From: Schaalia georgiae DSM 6843
GTDB taxonomy: Bacteria; Actinomycetota; Actinomycetes; Actinomycetales; Actinomycetaceae
Assembly: GCF_000429245.1 (NCBI RefSeq)
Contig: NZ_AUBM01000006.1
Location: 193,051-257,050 of the forward strand
DNA length: 64,000 nucleotides
Reading direction: 5' to 3'
The translations under genes and the position numbers were made by a program. Under the pieces are notes generated by a model. That model saw nothing but the letters and a program-made list of their open reading frames with translations. It ran no database searches and had not been told where the DNA came from. This document shows positions 18,632 through 28,940 of the stretch, piece after piece. Positions within the stretch are counted from its first letter, which is position 1, and each line of letters begins with the position of its first letter.

Positions 18632-18654
18632 GGCGCCACCGGCATTGATGGGAT
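18625..18654 (+). promoter_or_regulatory. P-type ATPase promoter (predicted)
   Basis: TTGACA (18625-18630), 18 bases, then TGGGAT (18649-18654), seven bases before the ATG at 18662. Transcription would start at or next to the ATG, so the mRNA would be leaderless. The -10 is weak, but the -35 is perfect. Confidence 0.5.
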
Positions 18655-18661
18655 AGCGCCC

Positions 18662-21517
18662 ATGCCAACGCCCCACGCACCCGGTGCCCCCTCCCCCCAC
18701 TCCCGCCCGGCCGGGGCTGTCGCGGCCGACCTCGGGACCGACGCCCCAACCGGCCTGAGCGCCCGATCCGCGGCCGACCGACTGGCCGCCGACGGGCCCA
18801 ACGAGCTCCCCTCAAAGCCCCCGGTGCCCGCCTGGAAGCGCTTCCTGGGCCAGTTCAACGACCCTCTCGTATACCTGCTGCTGGCCGCCATTGCCATCTC
18901 CACCGCCGCCTGGGTCCTGGAGGGCGCCGAGGGCGCACCGGTGGACTCCATCGTCATCCTGGCCGTCGTCACCCTCAACGCGGTCCTCGGCTTCGTCCAG
19001 GAGAACAAGGCCGCCGACGCCGTCGCCGCCCTGTCCGCGATGACCGAGGCGACCTCCACCGTGCTGCGCGACGGCTCGCGCCTGGTCATCCCCTCCTCCG
19101 AGCTCGTGGTGGGCGACGTGCTCGTCCTGGGCGAGGGCGACCAGGTCGGCGCCGACGCGCGCCTGCTCTCAGCCGCCGCCCTGCGCGTGGTCGAGTCCTC
19201 CCTGACCGGTGAGGCCGATGCTGTCGTCAAGACCCCCGAGGCGGTCGGCGCCGACACCGACCTGGCCGACCGCACTTGCATGGTCTACCGGGGCACGTCC
19301 GTGGCCCAGGGGACGGGGCGCGCCGTCGTTGTCGCCACCGGGGCGGTCACCGAGATGGGCGCGATCGCGCGGATGCTCGACTCCGTCGAGGAGGAGGACA
19401 CGCCCCTGCAGAAGGAGATCCACTCGATCTCCAAGATGCTGGGGATCGTCGTGGTCGTCATCGCCGTCGTCGTTGTGGGAACCCTGTTGCTCCTGGCGAC
19501 CGACCGCACGCCTGACACGATCGTCCACTCCCTGTTGCTGGGGGTCTCACTGGCCGTGGCCGCGGTGCCCGAGGGACTGCCCGCGATCCTGTCGGTGGTC
19601 CTGGCCCTGGGCGTGCAGCGCATGGCCGTCCACAAGGCCGTGGTCAAGAAACTCACCAGCGTGGAGACCCTCGGCTCCGCCTCCGTCATCTGCTCGGACA
19701 AGACCGGCACGCTCACCCGCTCGGAGATGACGGTCCAGGAGGTCGTCACCGCCTCGGGCACGTGTGTGGTCACGGGTATCGGGTACGCGCCCGACGGCGA
19801 GGTCGCCCCCGACGCCGACCGCGACGGCCGGCCCGACGCCGATCCCCTCGAAGGGCCCCTGCGCGACGAGGCCACCGTGGTCCTCTCCGGCGGGACACTG
19901 GCCTCCGACGCCGAGCTCAGCGCCGACGAGGACGTGTGGAGCGTCGTCGGCGACCCGACAGAGGGGGCCTTCCTGGTCGCGGAGAAGAAGCTCGGCACGG
20001 ACGGGCACCGCGAGGGCCGCTTCGAGCGCGTCGGCGAGGTCCCCTTCACCTCCGAGCGCAAGATGATGTCGGTGCTGCTCACCGACACCGCCCACGGCAC
20101 GGTCATCATGTCCAAGGGGGCCCCCGACGTCCTCATGGAGTGCTGCTCGCGGGTGCGCGTGGGCGACGCCGACACCGAGCTGACCGCTCAGGTCCGGGCC
20201 CGGTTCGTCGAACACATCGCGGACATGTCGGGCCGGGCGCTGCGCACCCTGGGGGTTGGCTACCGGATCCTCACCGACGAAGAGGCCGCCCGGGTGCGCA
20301 GGGCCGCCGACTCCGACGGCGGGGCGGACCTGTCCGACTTGGAGAGGGACCTGGTGCTGGCGGGCGTCGTCGGCATCATCGACCCACCGCGCCCCGAGGC
20401 GGCCGCAGCGGTGGCCGAGGCGCACCGGGCGGGCGTGCGCGTCCTCATGATCACCGGCGACCACCCGGCCACCGCCGGGCGCATCGCGGCCGACCTGGGC
20501 ATCGTCGAACGCGGCGCCCCGGTCCTGACCGGCCGCGAGTTGGAGGGGATGGACGACGGCGCCCTGTCCCGGGCCGTGGCCGCCACCAGCGTGTACGCGC
20601 GCGTCGCCCCCGAGCACAAGATGCGGATCGTCCACGCCCTGAAGTCCCAGGGCCACACGGTCTCCATGACCGGCGACGGAGTCAACGACGCCCCCGCCCT
20701 GCGCGCCGCGGACATCGGCGTGGCCATGGGAGTCACAGGGACCCAGGTGGCCAAGGAGGCCGCCACGATGGTTCTGGCGGACGACAATTTCGCCACCATC
20801 GTCGACGCCGTGCGCGAGGGCCGGCGCATTTTCGACAACATCAAGAAGTTCCTGCGCTTCCTGCTGTCCTCCAACATGGGCGAGGTCCTCACCGTCTTCG
20901 GCGGCGTGGTGCTGTCGGGCGCCATCGGCCTGAGCGGGCACAGCGAGTCCGGCGTCGTCCTGCCGCTGCTGGCCACCCAGATCCTGTGGATCAACCTGGT
21001 CACCGACTCCGGGCCTGCCCTGGCCATGGGTGTGGACCCCTCGGTGGAGGACGTTATGGCCCGCCCGCCGCGCAAGCCCACGGACCGGGTGGTCGACGGC
21101 GCCATGTGGAGCGGCGTGATGCTGGTCGGCGCGGTCATGGCCGCCTCCACCCTGGCCACGCTGGACATCTTCCTGCCCGGCGGCCTCATCGAGACCTCCC
21201 TGTCCACGGACGGCCTCGACACCGCGCGCACAGCGGCTTTCTCCACCCTGGTCCTGGCGCAGTTGTTCAACACACTCAACTCCCGTTCGGAGACGGTCAG
21301 CGCCTTCAGCCATGTCTTCGTCAACAAGTGGCTGTGGGGTGCGATCGGCCTGACCCTGGTGCTCCAGGTCGCCGTGGTGGAGGTGCCCTTCCTTCAGGCG
21401 GCCTTCTCGACGACATCGCTGGACCCGGTTCACTGGGCGGTCGTCATCGTCATGGCCTCCCTGGTCCTGTGGGTCGACGAGCTGCGCAAGCTCGTGGCCC
21501 GGGTCCGCGCGCGCTGA
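18662..21517 (+). CDS. calcium-type P-type ATPase (P2A)
   Basis: A 951-residue ion pump that uses ATP to export cations, most likely Ca2+, across the membrane. Seen: cation-ATPase N domain, actuator loop with SLTGEA (the family usually has TGES), phosphorylation motif CSDKTGTLT near 345, and hinge TGDGVNDAPALRAADIG. The transport-site residues are those of SERCA-like pumps: VPEGLPA in M4, SSN-x-GE in M5 and NLVTD in M6. Manganese or multi-cation transport is possible in bacterial relatives. The start is ATG 18662 without an SD but with a promoter-like element seven bases upstream. A 15-bp hairpin ends the unit. It stands alone, divergent from a membrane protein. Confidence 0.93.
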   Translation: MPTPHAPGAPSPHSRPAGAVAADLGTDAPTGLSARSAADRLAADGPNELPSKPPVPAWKRFLGQFNDPLVYLLLAAIAISTAAWVLEGAEGAPVDSIVILAVVTLNAVLGFVQENKAADAVAALSAMTEATSTVLRDGSRLVIPSSELVVGDVLVLGEGDQVGADARLLSAAALRVVESSLTGEADAVVKTPEAVGADTDLADRTCMVYRGTSVAQGTGRAVVVATGAVTEMGAIARMLDSVEEEDTPLQKEIHSISKMLGIVVVVIAVVVVGTLLLLATDRTPDTIVHSLLLGVSLAVAAVPEGLPAILSVVLALGVQRMAVHKAVVKKLTSVETLGSASVICSDKTGTLTRSEMTVQEVVTASGTCVVTGIGYAPDGEVAPDADRDGRPDADPLEGPLRDEATVVLSGGTLASDAELSADEDVWSVVGDPTEGAFLVAEKKLGTDGHREGRFERVGEVPFTSERKMMSVLLTDTAHGTVIMSKGAPDVLMECCSRVRVGDADTELTAQVRARFVEHIADMSGRALRTLGVGYRILTDEEAARVRRAADSDGGADLSDLERDLVLAGVVGIIDPPRPEAAAAVAEAHRAGVRVLMITGDHPATAGRIAADLGIVERGAPVLTGRELEGMDDGALSRAVAATSVYARVAPEHKMRIVHALKSQGHTVSMTGDGVNDAPALRAADIGVAMGVTGTQVAKEAATMVLADDNFATIVDAVREGRRIFDNIKKFLRFLLSSNMGEVLTVFGGVVLSGAIGLSGHSESGVVLPLLATQILWINLVTDSGPALAMGVDPSVEDVMARPPRKPTDRVVDGAMWSGVMLVGAVMAASTLATLDIFLPGGLIETSLSTDGLDTARTAAFSTLVLAQLFNTLNSRSETVSAFSHVFVNKWLWGAIGLTLVLQVAVVEVPFLQAAFSTTSLDPVHWAVVIVMASLVLWVDELRKLVARVRAR

Positions 21518-21531
21518 TCCGCACCGCCCGA

Positions 21532-21566
21532 GTGGGGGCCGCCCGCGACCTGCGGGCGGCCCCCAC
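21532..21566. terminator. bidirectional terminator between ATPase and gatD
   Basis: A perfect 15-bp stem, GTGGGGGCCGCCCGC (21532-21546) and GCGGGCGGCCCCCAC (21552-21566), with a five-base loop. It sits 15 bases after the ATPase stop and 48 bases beyond the gatD stop, so it can serve both convergent units. Confidence 0.75.
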
Positions 21567-21614
21567 TCCCCTTGTGCCGCGCGTCCTCCACCCGGCCCTC
21601 AGGGGGCCGCGGCC

Positions 21615-22355
21615 TCAGCGGATTCCGGCGGCGTCGAGGCGCTCGGCGCGCAGGGCGGCGGTGCCGGGGACCTCGAGGGGCTCCAGCGGGCCGCCCACCG
21701 CCCTCGACAGCAGCAGGTCGGCCAACTGGGGATTGCGCGCCAGCACCGGCCCGTGCATGTAGGTGGCGATGATGGACCCCTGGACGACGCCGTCGACGGC
21801 CTCGGCGGCCGCCTCGTGCCCCAGGGGAGTGCCGTTCCCGACGCCGACGACGACCCGTCCGAGGGGGCGCGCCCCGGGGCCCAGCACGGTACCCCCACCG
21901 TGGTTCTCGAAGCCGGTGAGGGGCTCGGTGAGGCCGTCGACGAGGGGCTCGGTGACGAGCTCGCCGATCGCGCGGTGCCCCTGCGGGTCGGTCGTGATGT
22001 CGAGGACGCCCATCCCCTCCACTCGTTGATCGCGCGCGTCCCGGTACCACATGCCCAGGACCTGCAGGGAGGCGCAGACCGCCAGGAGCTGGCGCCCGTC
22101 CGCGAGCGCGCCGGACAGCCCGGGGTCGGCGCGGAACTTCTCAGCCGCCAGGGCCTGCGCTGTGTCCTCTCCGCCGCCCAGTGTGTAGACGTCGAGCGAG
22201 CGGGGGATGGCGTCCGTCAGGCCGACCGTGATGATCGAGGCGTCAATGCCCCTCCGGCGGGCGCGTTCGCGCAAGACCATGGCGTTGCCCGTGTCCCCGT
22301 AGGTGCCGAGCACCTCGGGCATGAGGACGCCGATCGTCAGTGTGGAGTCGCTCAT
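21615..22355 (-). CDS. gatD: lipid II isoglutaminyl synthase, glutaminase subunit GatD
   Basis: A class I-like glutamine amidotransferase that releases ammonia from glutamine for MurT, which amidates the D-glutamate of lipid II. It has 246 residues. The nucleophile is Cys94 in AVCASLQVLG, and the catalytic His is His201 in TYMHGPVLARNP. Both are in the typical GatD positions. The G-G-G-E-D block at 60-64 precedes the catalytic elbow. Its ATG (22355) overlaps the murT stop by four bases (ATGA), giving translational coupling for a one-to-one complex at the inner face of the membrane. D-Glu amidation is needed for efficient cross-linking in many Gram-positives. Confidence 0.94.
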   Translation of the reverse strand: MSDSTLTIGVLMPEVLGTYGDTGNAMVLRERARRRGIDASIITVGLTDAIPRSLDVYTLGGGEDTAQALAAEKFRADPGLSGALADGRQLLAVCASLQVLGMWYRDARDQRVEGMGVLDITTDPQGHRAIGELVTEPLVDGLTEPLTGFENHGGGTVLGPGARPLGRVVVGVGNGTPLGHEAAAEAVDGVVQGSIIATYMHGPVLARNPQLADLLLSRAVGGPLEPLEVPGTAALRAERLDAAGIR

Positions 22356-23659
22356 CGCCGCGCCCCTTTCTCGCCCAGGACCGTCTTGAAGTCCCGCATG
22401 GCCGTGTAGTTGAGCAGCATTTCCACCTTTCCGGGCCGGCACAGCGCCAGGGCGTCCATCGGCAACGGCGCCAGCTGGCAGTGGATGCCCGCGTACTCCA
22501 AGCGCACGGCCAGGTCCGCCCCCCGCTCGCCGCAGGCGACGACGCGGCGCCCCTGGGCGTCCAGTGCCGCGAAGTCGACGTCCCACAGCCACGACAGATC
22601 CTGCCCGTCGGGCACCTGCCCGTTGACGGCGATGACGACCTGGTCGACGCGGGGGTCGATCATCGTCATGGCCTCCTGCCAGCCCGCCGGGTTCTTGGCG
22701 AGCATGAGCCTGGCGAGGCGGCCGTCGACGTCGTGGGTCGAGTACCGGCCCGCGACCTCGTCCACCCCGGACACCGCGCGCGCCGCGGCCTCCGCATCGA
22801 CGCCCATGGCGACGGCTGCGGCGACTGCCTGGGCCGCGTTGCCCAGGTTGGCGCGCCCCGGCAGTGCGAGGACGAGGGGGACAGCGGTGCCGTCCGGGCC
22901 GTTGAGGGTCGCGCGCGGCCCCTCAGGGCGCAGATCGACGTCTGTGAGCCACCAATCGGGCTCGGGGCGACTGGCGAGGGCGGGCAGTTCCTCCCCGGGG
23001 CGGGAGGGGATGAGGTGCCATGAGCCCTCCTCGCGCACGACGCGCCCGCCCCTGGGGTAGGCGGCGCTGTCCCCTCCCCAGCCGCCGCCTGCGGCCACCC
23101 ACACGACATTGGGGTTGTCGCAGGCGGCGGAGACGATGAGCGGGTCGTCGCAGTTGGCGACGACGACGGCGCCGGGGTGCGCTGCCGCGCCCTCGCGCAG
23201 TCTGCGCTCGACGGCGCCGATCTCGCCGACGCGGTCGAGTTGGTCGCGCGACAGGTTGAGGTAGACGAAGACGTGGGGCCGCACTGCGGCGGCCACTGCG
23301 GGGACGTGCATCTCGTCCACCTCCAGTGCGGCCGCCGAGGCGGTCCGCGTGTTCATGAACGCCGTGATGACCCCCGAGGTCATGTTGTCGCCGTTGGTGT
23401 TCGAGGCGACGCTCCCACGGGTCTGAAGCGCGGCCCGCACCATGCGCGTCGTCGTGGACTTGCCGTTGGTGCCCGTGATGACGGCACTGGGGATGCGGGC
23501 CGCCAGGTCGGCGAGCACCGTGGGGGACAGGCGCAGGGCGACCTCGCCGCCGATCATGCCGCCCGAGCCGCGTCCCAGCAGGCGCGAGGCCGTCCTGGCG
23601 CCCGCCCCGGCCGCCAGGGCGACCCGCGAGCGCAAGGGGATTCGAGGAGTCTGAGTCAT
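22352..23659 (-). CDS. murT: lipid II isoglutaminyl synthase, Mur-ligase-like subunit MurT
   Basis: The ATP-using partner of GatD: it activates the D-isoglutamate carboxylate of lipid II and adds ammonia. It has 435 residues. The Mur-ligase central domain has the P-loop TGTNGKSTTT at 62-71 and L-E-V-D-E-M-H near 143. The DUF1727 C-terminal domain (about 320-425) carries Asp in DVDFAAL. Of the zinc-ribbon cysteines typical of MurT only two are visible (NCDD, ACDNP), so the ribbon may be incomplete. The ATG at 23659 has TACCGT (23671-23666) six bases upstream and no SD, so it is probably leaderless. The frame remains open further upstream, but without homology. Confidence 0.92.
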   Translation of the reverse strand: MTQTPRIPLRSRVALAAGAGARTASRLLGRGSGGMIGGEVALRLSPTVLADLAARIPSAVITGTNGKSTTTRMVRAALQTRGSVASNTNGDNMTSGVITAFMNTRTASAAALEVDEMHVPAVAAAVRPHVFVYLNLSRDQLDRVGEIGAVERRLREGAAAHPGAVVVANCDDPLIVSAACDNPNVVWVAAGGGWGGDSAAYPRGGRVVREEGSWHLIPSRPGEELPALASRPEPDWWLTDVDLRPEGPRATLNGPDGTAVPLVLALPGRANLGNAAQAVAAAVAMGVDAEAAARAVSGVDEVAGRYSTHDVDGRLARLMLAKNPAGWQEAMTMIDPRVDQVVIAVNGQVPDGQDLSWLWDVDFAALDAQGRRVVACGERGADLAVRLEYAGIHCQLAPLPMDALALCRPGKVEMLLNYTAMRDFKTVLGEKGARR

Positions 23660-24198
23660 GTGCACACGGTATCGCACATGGCGCGGGGCGGGCTGCGCCG
23701 ACCGTCCCCGATGCGGGTACCTGCGCGCGTCGTGGCAGCGGGGCCGGGGAAGGCGAAAAGAGTTACGAACACCATACCGACGTATCACACGCCACTCCCC
23801 CTCCTGGCCGAAGACCGCCTTCCCGCACCGGACGCCCGGTGGCGGACCGCGGCCCGCGCCCCTTCGGCGCACTACGATCCGCGTGCTTTCAAAGAAAACG
23901 GCAAATCCCCGGCGTCTTCGCAGGTGGGGGCGCATTGAACAGGGGGAGGCGTGGCATTATTTGCACGGAGGCCCGGCCCCCGTGCACATTCGTACCATTG
24001 GGCGCCACCACATGGTCAACGCTTCACGAAAACACCTCTGAGCTGGTAAAACTATCAGCAGGCAGCATGAGAGCCACCTCATGGCCACAGACTTCGGTCG
24101 GCACTCCAGTGTGCCCCCGGACTGCCGATCGAATTACACTGCGGGGCCCGCCGTTTCGGTGGGTCCCGCAGTTCCCTGTTCCACGCAGGGCGGCGGCC
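23660..24198. other. 540-bp gap between murT and hspR
   Basis: No gene is supported here. The right end holds a terminator-like stem-loop for the dnaK operon (24141-24169). A second GC hairpin, TGCACGG/CCGTGCA (23962-23986), lies just left of an AT-richer stretch (about 23988-24060). Reading leftwards that stretch has a weak promoter-like pair (TTGACC 24019-24014, TACGAA 23994-23989, long 19-base spacer). The near side carries the leaderless murT -10 (23671-23666). Composition is less GC-rich than in the genes. Confidence 0.5.
24141..24169 (-). terminator. terminator of the dnaK operon
   Basis: GCGGGGCCCGCC (24141-24152) pairs with GGTGGGTCCCGC (24158-24169) through 12 positions, two of them G-U wobbles, around a GTTTC loop. 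It starts 30 bases past the hspR stop. In the transcript direction it is followed by AGTGTAATTC, only mildly U-rich. Confidence 0.6.
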
Positions 24199-24693
24199 CT
24201 ACCGGCGCTCCGGCACGACCGCCCCTTCTATGACAGCGCGCACCGCCACCAGCGGGGCGGGCAGCAGGGCGCGCGGCACGCGGCGGGCGGCCCCTCCCCC
24301 GCCCGCCCACGGGCGCTCGCCCCGCCGCATGGGCCGGACCTCGCCCGTGGGCGACGCCGCGAAGACGCGGTTGCGCCGCATCTCCGCTTCGGCCAGTTGC
24401 GCCCTCATCCGGGCGCGCTCAGCCTCGAGGGCCTCGACCCGGCGCTCAAGCTCCAGGATGCGGCGGATCCCCTCGAGGTTGATGCCCTCGTCCTGGCTCA
24501 TGCGCTGGACGTCGCGCAGGCGCTGGATGTCCTGCTTCGTGTAGCGCCGTCCCCGCCCTTTCGTGCGGGCCGGGACCACCAGGCCGAGGCGGTCGTACTG
24601 GCGCAGGGTCTGCGGGTGCATCCCGGCCAGCTCGGCGGCGACCGAGATCACGAAGGTCACGGACTCCCCGCCCGGCCCTGAACGCCCCACCAT
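24199..24693 (-). CDS. hspR: heat-shock repressor HspR (MerR family)
   Basis: A 164-residue DNA-binding repressor of heat-shock genes. The winged helix at about 15-85 has the MerR pattern V-A-A-E-L-A-G-M-H-P-Q-T-L-R-Q-Y with R-R-Y-T-K-x-D-I-Q-R-L, and HspR's characteristic GINLEGIR follows near 92. A short coiled coil (E-L-E-R-R-V-E-A-L-E-A) precedes a basic, Pro/Gly-rich tail. In actinobacteria HspR binds HAIR sites and uses DnaK as co-repressor. HAIR sites are present before dnaK (two) and clpB (one) in this window. The ATG is three bases past the dnaJ stop, with AAGGAG inside the dnaJ end. It is last gene of dnaK-grpE-dnaJ-hspR. Confidence 0.94.
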   Translation of the reverse strand: MVGRSGPGGESVTFVISVAAELAGMHPQTLRQYDRLGLVVPARTKGRGRRYTKQDIQRLRDVQRMSQDEGINLEGIRRILELERRVEALEAERARMRAQLAEAEMRRNRVFAASPTGEVRPMRRGERPWAGGGGAARRVPRALLPAPLVAVRAVIEGAVVPERR

Positions 24694-24696
24694 GGC

Positions 24697-25734
24697 TTAC
24701 TCCTTCGCGGCTTCCAACCAGGACTCGCGCGAGACGGGGCCGAGCGCCTCGGAGAGCCCCTCGACCGCCCTCTTCTGCTCACGCGTCAGAGCAGTGGGCA
24801 CGTCGATGCGGATCCGGACCAGCAGGTCGCCGGTGCCCTTCTTGAGGGCGCAGCCCTTGCCCTTGAGGCGGATGGCCGTGTCCGCGCCCGATCCGGCGGG
24901 GATCCTCACACTCCGTGTGGACCCGTCCAGCATCGGGACGTCGACCTTCGCCCCCAGTGCCGCCTCGGCGAAGGAAACAGGAACCGTCACCACGACATCG
25001 TCGCCCTCCCGGGAGTACACCGGGTGCGGTTCCACCGACACCGACACCTCGAGGTCGCCCGCGGGGCCGCCGTGGGCACCGGGTTTGCCGTGCCCCGCGA
25101 GGCGGATCTTCTGCCCGTCCTTGATGCCGACGGGGATGCGGACCTTGATGGTCTTCCCCGCGACCTTGATGGACAGGGCGGCCCCCTCGACGGCCTGGCG
25201 GAAACTGATCGTCAGATTCGCCTTGCGGTTCCCGCCCTTGGCCGGTCGGGGCCGCGACTGGGGACCGCGCCCCTGGGCGCCGTGGGCCCCGAAGGGGGCA
25301 CCGAAGGAGCCGGCGCCGAACTGGGCGCCGTGGGGCTGGGGACCGCCTCCGAACAGGCCGGAGAACAGGTCTTCCAGGTCCGCCCCGCCCGCCTGGAAGC
25401 GGGCACCGCCCCCGCCGGAGCCCGCCGACCGGGGGTTGAAGGCACCGAAAAGGTCCTCGAAGCCCCCCGACGTGCCGGCGGCGAAGCGGGCGCCTCCGCC
25501 ACCCATCGCCCGGATCGCGTCGTAGCGCTTGCGGTCCTCGTCATTGGACAGGATCGCGTACGCTTCGCCGATCTCCTTGAACTTGGCCTCCGCCGCCGCG
25601 TCCCCCGGGTTCTGGTCCGGATGGTACGAGCGCGCCAGCTTCCGGTAGGCCTTCGTGATGGTTTTCTTATCGGCGCCCTTATCAACGCCCAGGACCTTGT
25701 AGAAGTCCTTGGTCAGCCAATCTTGTTCGCTCAC
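24697..25734 (-). CDS. dnaJ: DnaJ-family co-chaperone without zinc finger
   Basis: Delivers clients to DnaK and stimulates its ATPase. It has 345 residues. The J domain at about 9-75 has the essential HPD tripeptide (HPDQN). A Gly/Phe-rich linker (about 76-165) and the C-terminal beta-sandwich domains (about 170-330) follow. The CxxCxGxG zinc-finger repeats of class A DnaJ are absent, so this is a class B (CbpA-like) protein, although it sits in the dnaK operon. A class A DnaJ may be elsewhere in the genome. The start has AGGAGG upstream. The gap to grpE is 48 bases, and three bases separate it from hspR. Confidence 0.93.
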   Translation of the reverse strand: MSEQDWLTKDFYKVLGVDKGADKKTITKAYRKLARSYHPDQNPGDAAAEAKFKEIGEAYAILSNDEDRKRYDAIRAMGGGGARFAAGTSGGFEDLFGAFNPRSAGSGGGGARFQAGGADLEDLFSGLFGGGPQPHGAQFGAGSFGAPFGAHGAQGRGPQSRPRPAKGGNRKANLTISFRQAVEGAALSIKVAGKTIKVRIPVGIKDGQKIRLAGHGKPGAHGGPAGDLEVSVSVEPHPVYSREGDDVVVTVPVSFAEAALGAKVDVPMLDGSTRSVRIPAGSGADTAIRLKGKGCALKKGTGDLLVRIRIDVPTALTREQKRAVEGLSEALGPVSRESWLEAAKE

Positions 25735-25782
25735 GCCGCGTCACCTCCTTCACAGGTTCGGCGTTCCACAGTTGTTCCACAC

Positions 25783-26519
25783 TCACTCAGGGTTCCTCAC
25801 GAGGACTTTCGCCGCACGGATGACCCGCTCCCCGCGCCGGTAGCCGGGCTGGAGCACCTGCCCGATGACGGGGTGGTCCACATCGGCGTCCACGGTGGCC
25901 ATGAGGGCCTCGTGCAGGGCGGGGTCGAAGTCCTCGCCCGCTGCTCCGTAGCGCTCCAACTCGAAGCGGTTGCGCAGGGAGTCCTCCAGTTTCACGGCGA
26001 TGGCGGCGAAAGGGCCGTCGTCCAGGTCGCCGTGGTTGCGGGCGGCGTCGATGTCGTCGAGCACCCCGATGAGGGACTCAATGACCTCGTCCTGCCCCGA
26101 GGCCCTGTGGGCGGGCGCGGCCTCCTTCGAGCGCCGCACGTACCCGGCGTACTCCTGGTTGAGGTTGTACAGGTCGGCGTTGGCGCGCGCCAGCTGCTCC
26201 TCGACCGCGGCCACGCGCTCGAGAGCGTTGGCCAGCTCGGAGTCGCCCATCTGCTCCTCGAAGGCGCCCATGTCGTCCACTGGCGTTCCCCCGTCGGAGC
26301 CGCTGGCGGTGCTCCCGCCCTCGGGGTCCGAGGCGGGAGCGGAGCCCTCAGGGGCCGTTTCCCCGTCGGTCCCACGACCGGCGTCCGAGGCGGGGGCAGA
26401 GCCCTGAGCCTCACCCGCGGTGCCCGGGGCGGGCGCCGCCCCGGGGGCCGGGGCCGACTCGACGGAGTCGGCCCCGGCCTCGTCCCGCATGGGGTCCGCG
26501 CCCAGTTCGTCGGGGGCAC

Positions 26520-26523
<4 letters not shown>
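25783..26523 (-). CDS. grpE: nucleotide exchange factor GrpE
   Basis: Releases ADP from DnaK to reset the chaperone cycle. It has 246 residues, longer than most GrpE proteins because the first 85 residues are an acidic Gly/Ala/Pro-rich extension. The coiled coil follows (about 88-140). The C-terminal beta domain has the family segments [19 protein letters not shown] and Y-R[11 protein letters not shown]. Its ATG overlaps the dnaK stop by four bases (ATGA). It is second gene in the heat-shock operon. Confidence 0.95.
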
Positions 26524-28358
<1,835 letters not shown>

Positions 28359-28442
28359 ATTCGTGTTTCCTTTCGTCCGGGCGCGGCACCCTGGGCGCAC
28401 GCCCTTCGTGGTCTGCGGTCCAGGCCCGCGGGCCCGGACATC

Positions 28443-28463
28443 CTTGAGTCTCTTGCGCTCAAC
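28443..28463. promoter_or_regulatory. HAIR operator 1 of the dnaK operon
   Basis: CTTGAGT-CTCTTGC-GCTCAAC fits the HspR consensus CTTGAGT-N7-ACTCAAG with two mismatches. It covers the predicted start site and touches the -10 box, so bound HspR would block RNA polymerase. Confidence 0.85.
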
Positions 28464-28490
28464 TTTAGGCGAGGGGTTTTCACTGCGCAA
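28462..28490 (-). promoter_or_regulatory. dnaK operon promoter (predicted)
   Basis: Minus strand TTGCGC (28490-28485), a 17-base spacer, TAAAGT (28467-28462). The start would be near 28455, inside HAIR operator 1, giving a leader of about 97 bases. Confidence 0.7.
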
Positions 28491-28505
28491 CCCGGCCGCT
28501 CCAAA

Positions 28506-28526
28506 CTTGAGTCTGATGTACTCAAC
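28506..28526. promoter_or_regulatory. HAIR operator 2 of the dnaK operon
   Basis: CTTGAGT-CTGATGT-ACTCAAC matches the HspR consensus in all but the last base. It lies 16 bases upstream of the -35 box, a position suited to cooperative binding with operator 1, 63 bp away (six helical turns). Confidence 0.9.
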
Positions 28527-28940
28527 TTCATCGGGCTTCGATTATTCCCAGTCCTGACCGACAGAGGAGTGCGGTGCGCCACACGCCCGGGTAGGCCCCG
28601 ACGGATCCGCCGCCCGCTACGAGCAGACCGAGTGCCACCAGGGAGGCGGCGAGACCACCGGCCCCCATCCCGACCAGGGCGGAGCCCTCCGCAGCACCGG
28701 GACCACCAGGGCCGATAGAGGGGGCACCGCCGGCGCTGACCACCACCCCCACCCACTTGCGGAAGTTCCAACGACCCGCTTCCGCCTCTTCGTTTCACAC
28801 ACCGCCGCTATCCGCCCATACGCGCTCGACCTCTGGAGCACCCCTCGTCGCGCCCAACGGGAATAGCAGCCATCACTCCCCTTCCGCTACACTGTCACCG
28901 CCTCCAAACCGAAGTACCCCGTCAACTCAACGGAGACTCG
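28527..28940. other. 414-bp gap between dnaK promoter and fucosidase
   Basis: No clear gene. On the minus strand 28752-28528 reads as a 74-codon frame with a Gly/Ala-rich stretch and one hydrophobic helix (A-G-G-L-A-A-S-L-V-A-L-G-L-L-V), like the C-terminal anchor of a surface protein. It has no ribosome site, sorting motif or basic tail, so a decayed gene end is the most that can be proposed. On the plus strand a -10-like TACACT (28888-28893) lies about 50 bases before the fucosidase start. Confidence 0.4.

Noticed and set aside
28528-28752. Small anchored-protein gene on the minus strand
   Set aside because: It has a hydrophobic helix but no ribosome site, no sorting motif and no basic tail, and it overlaps HAIR operator 2's flank; at best a decayed remnant.
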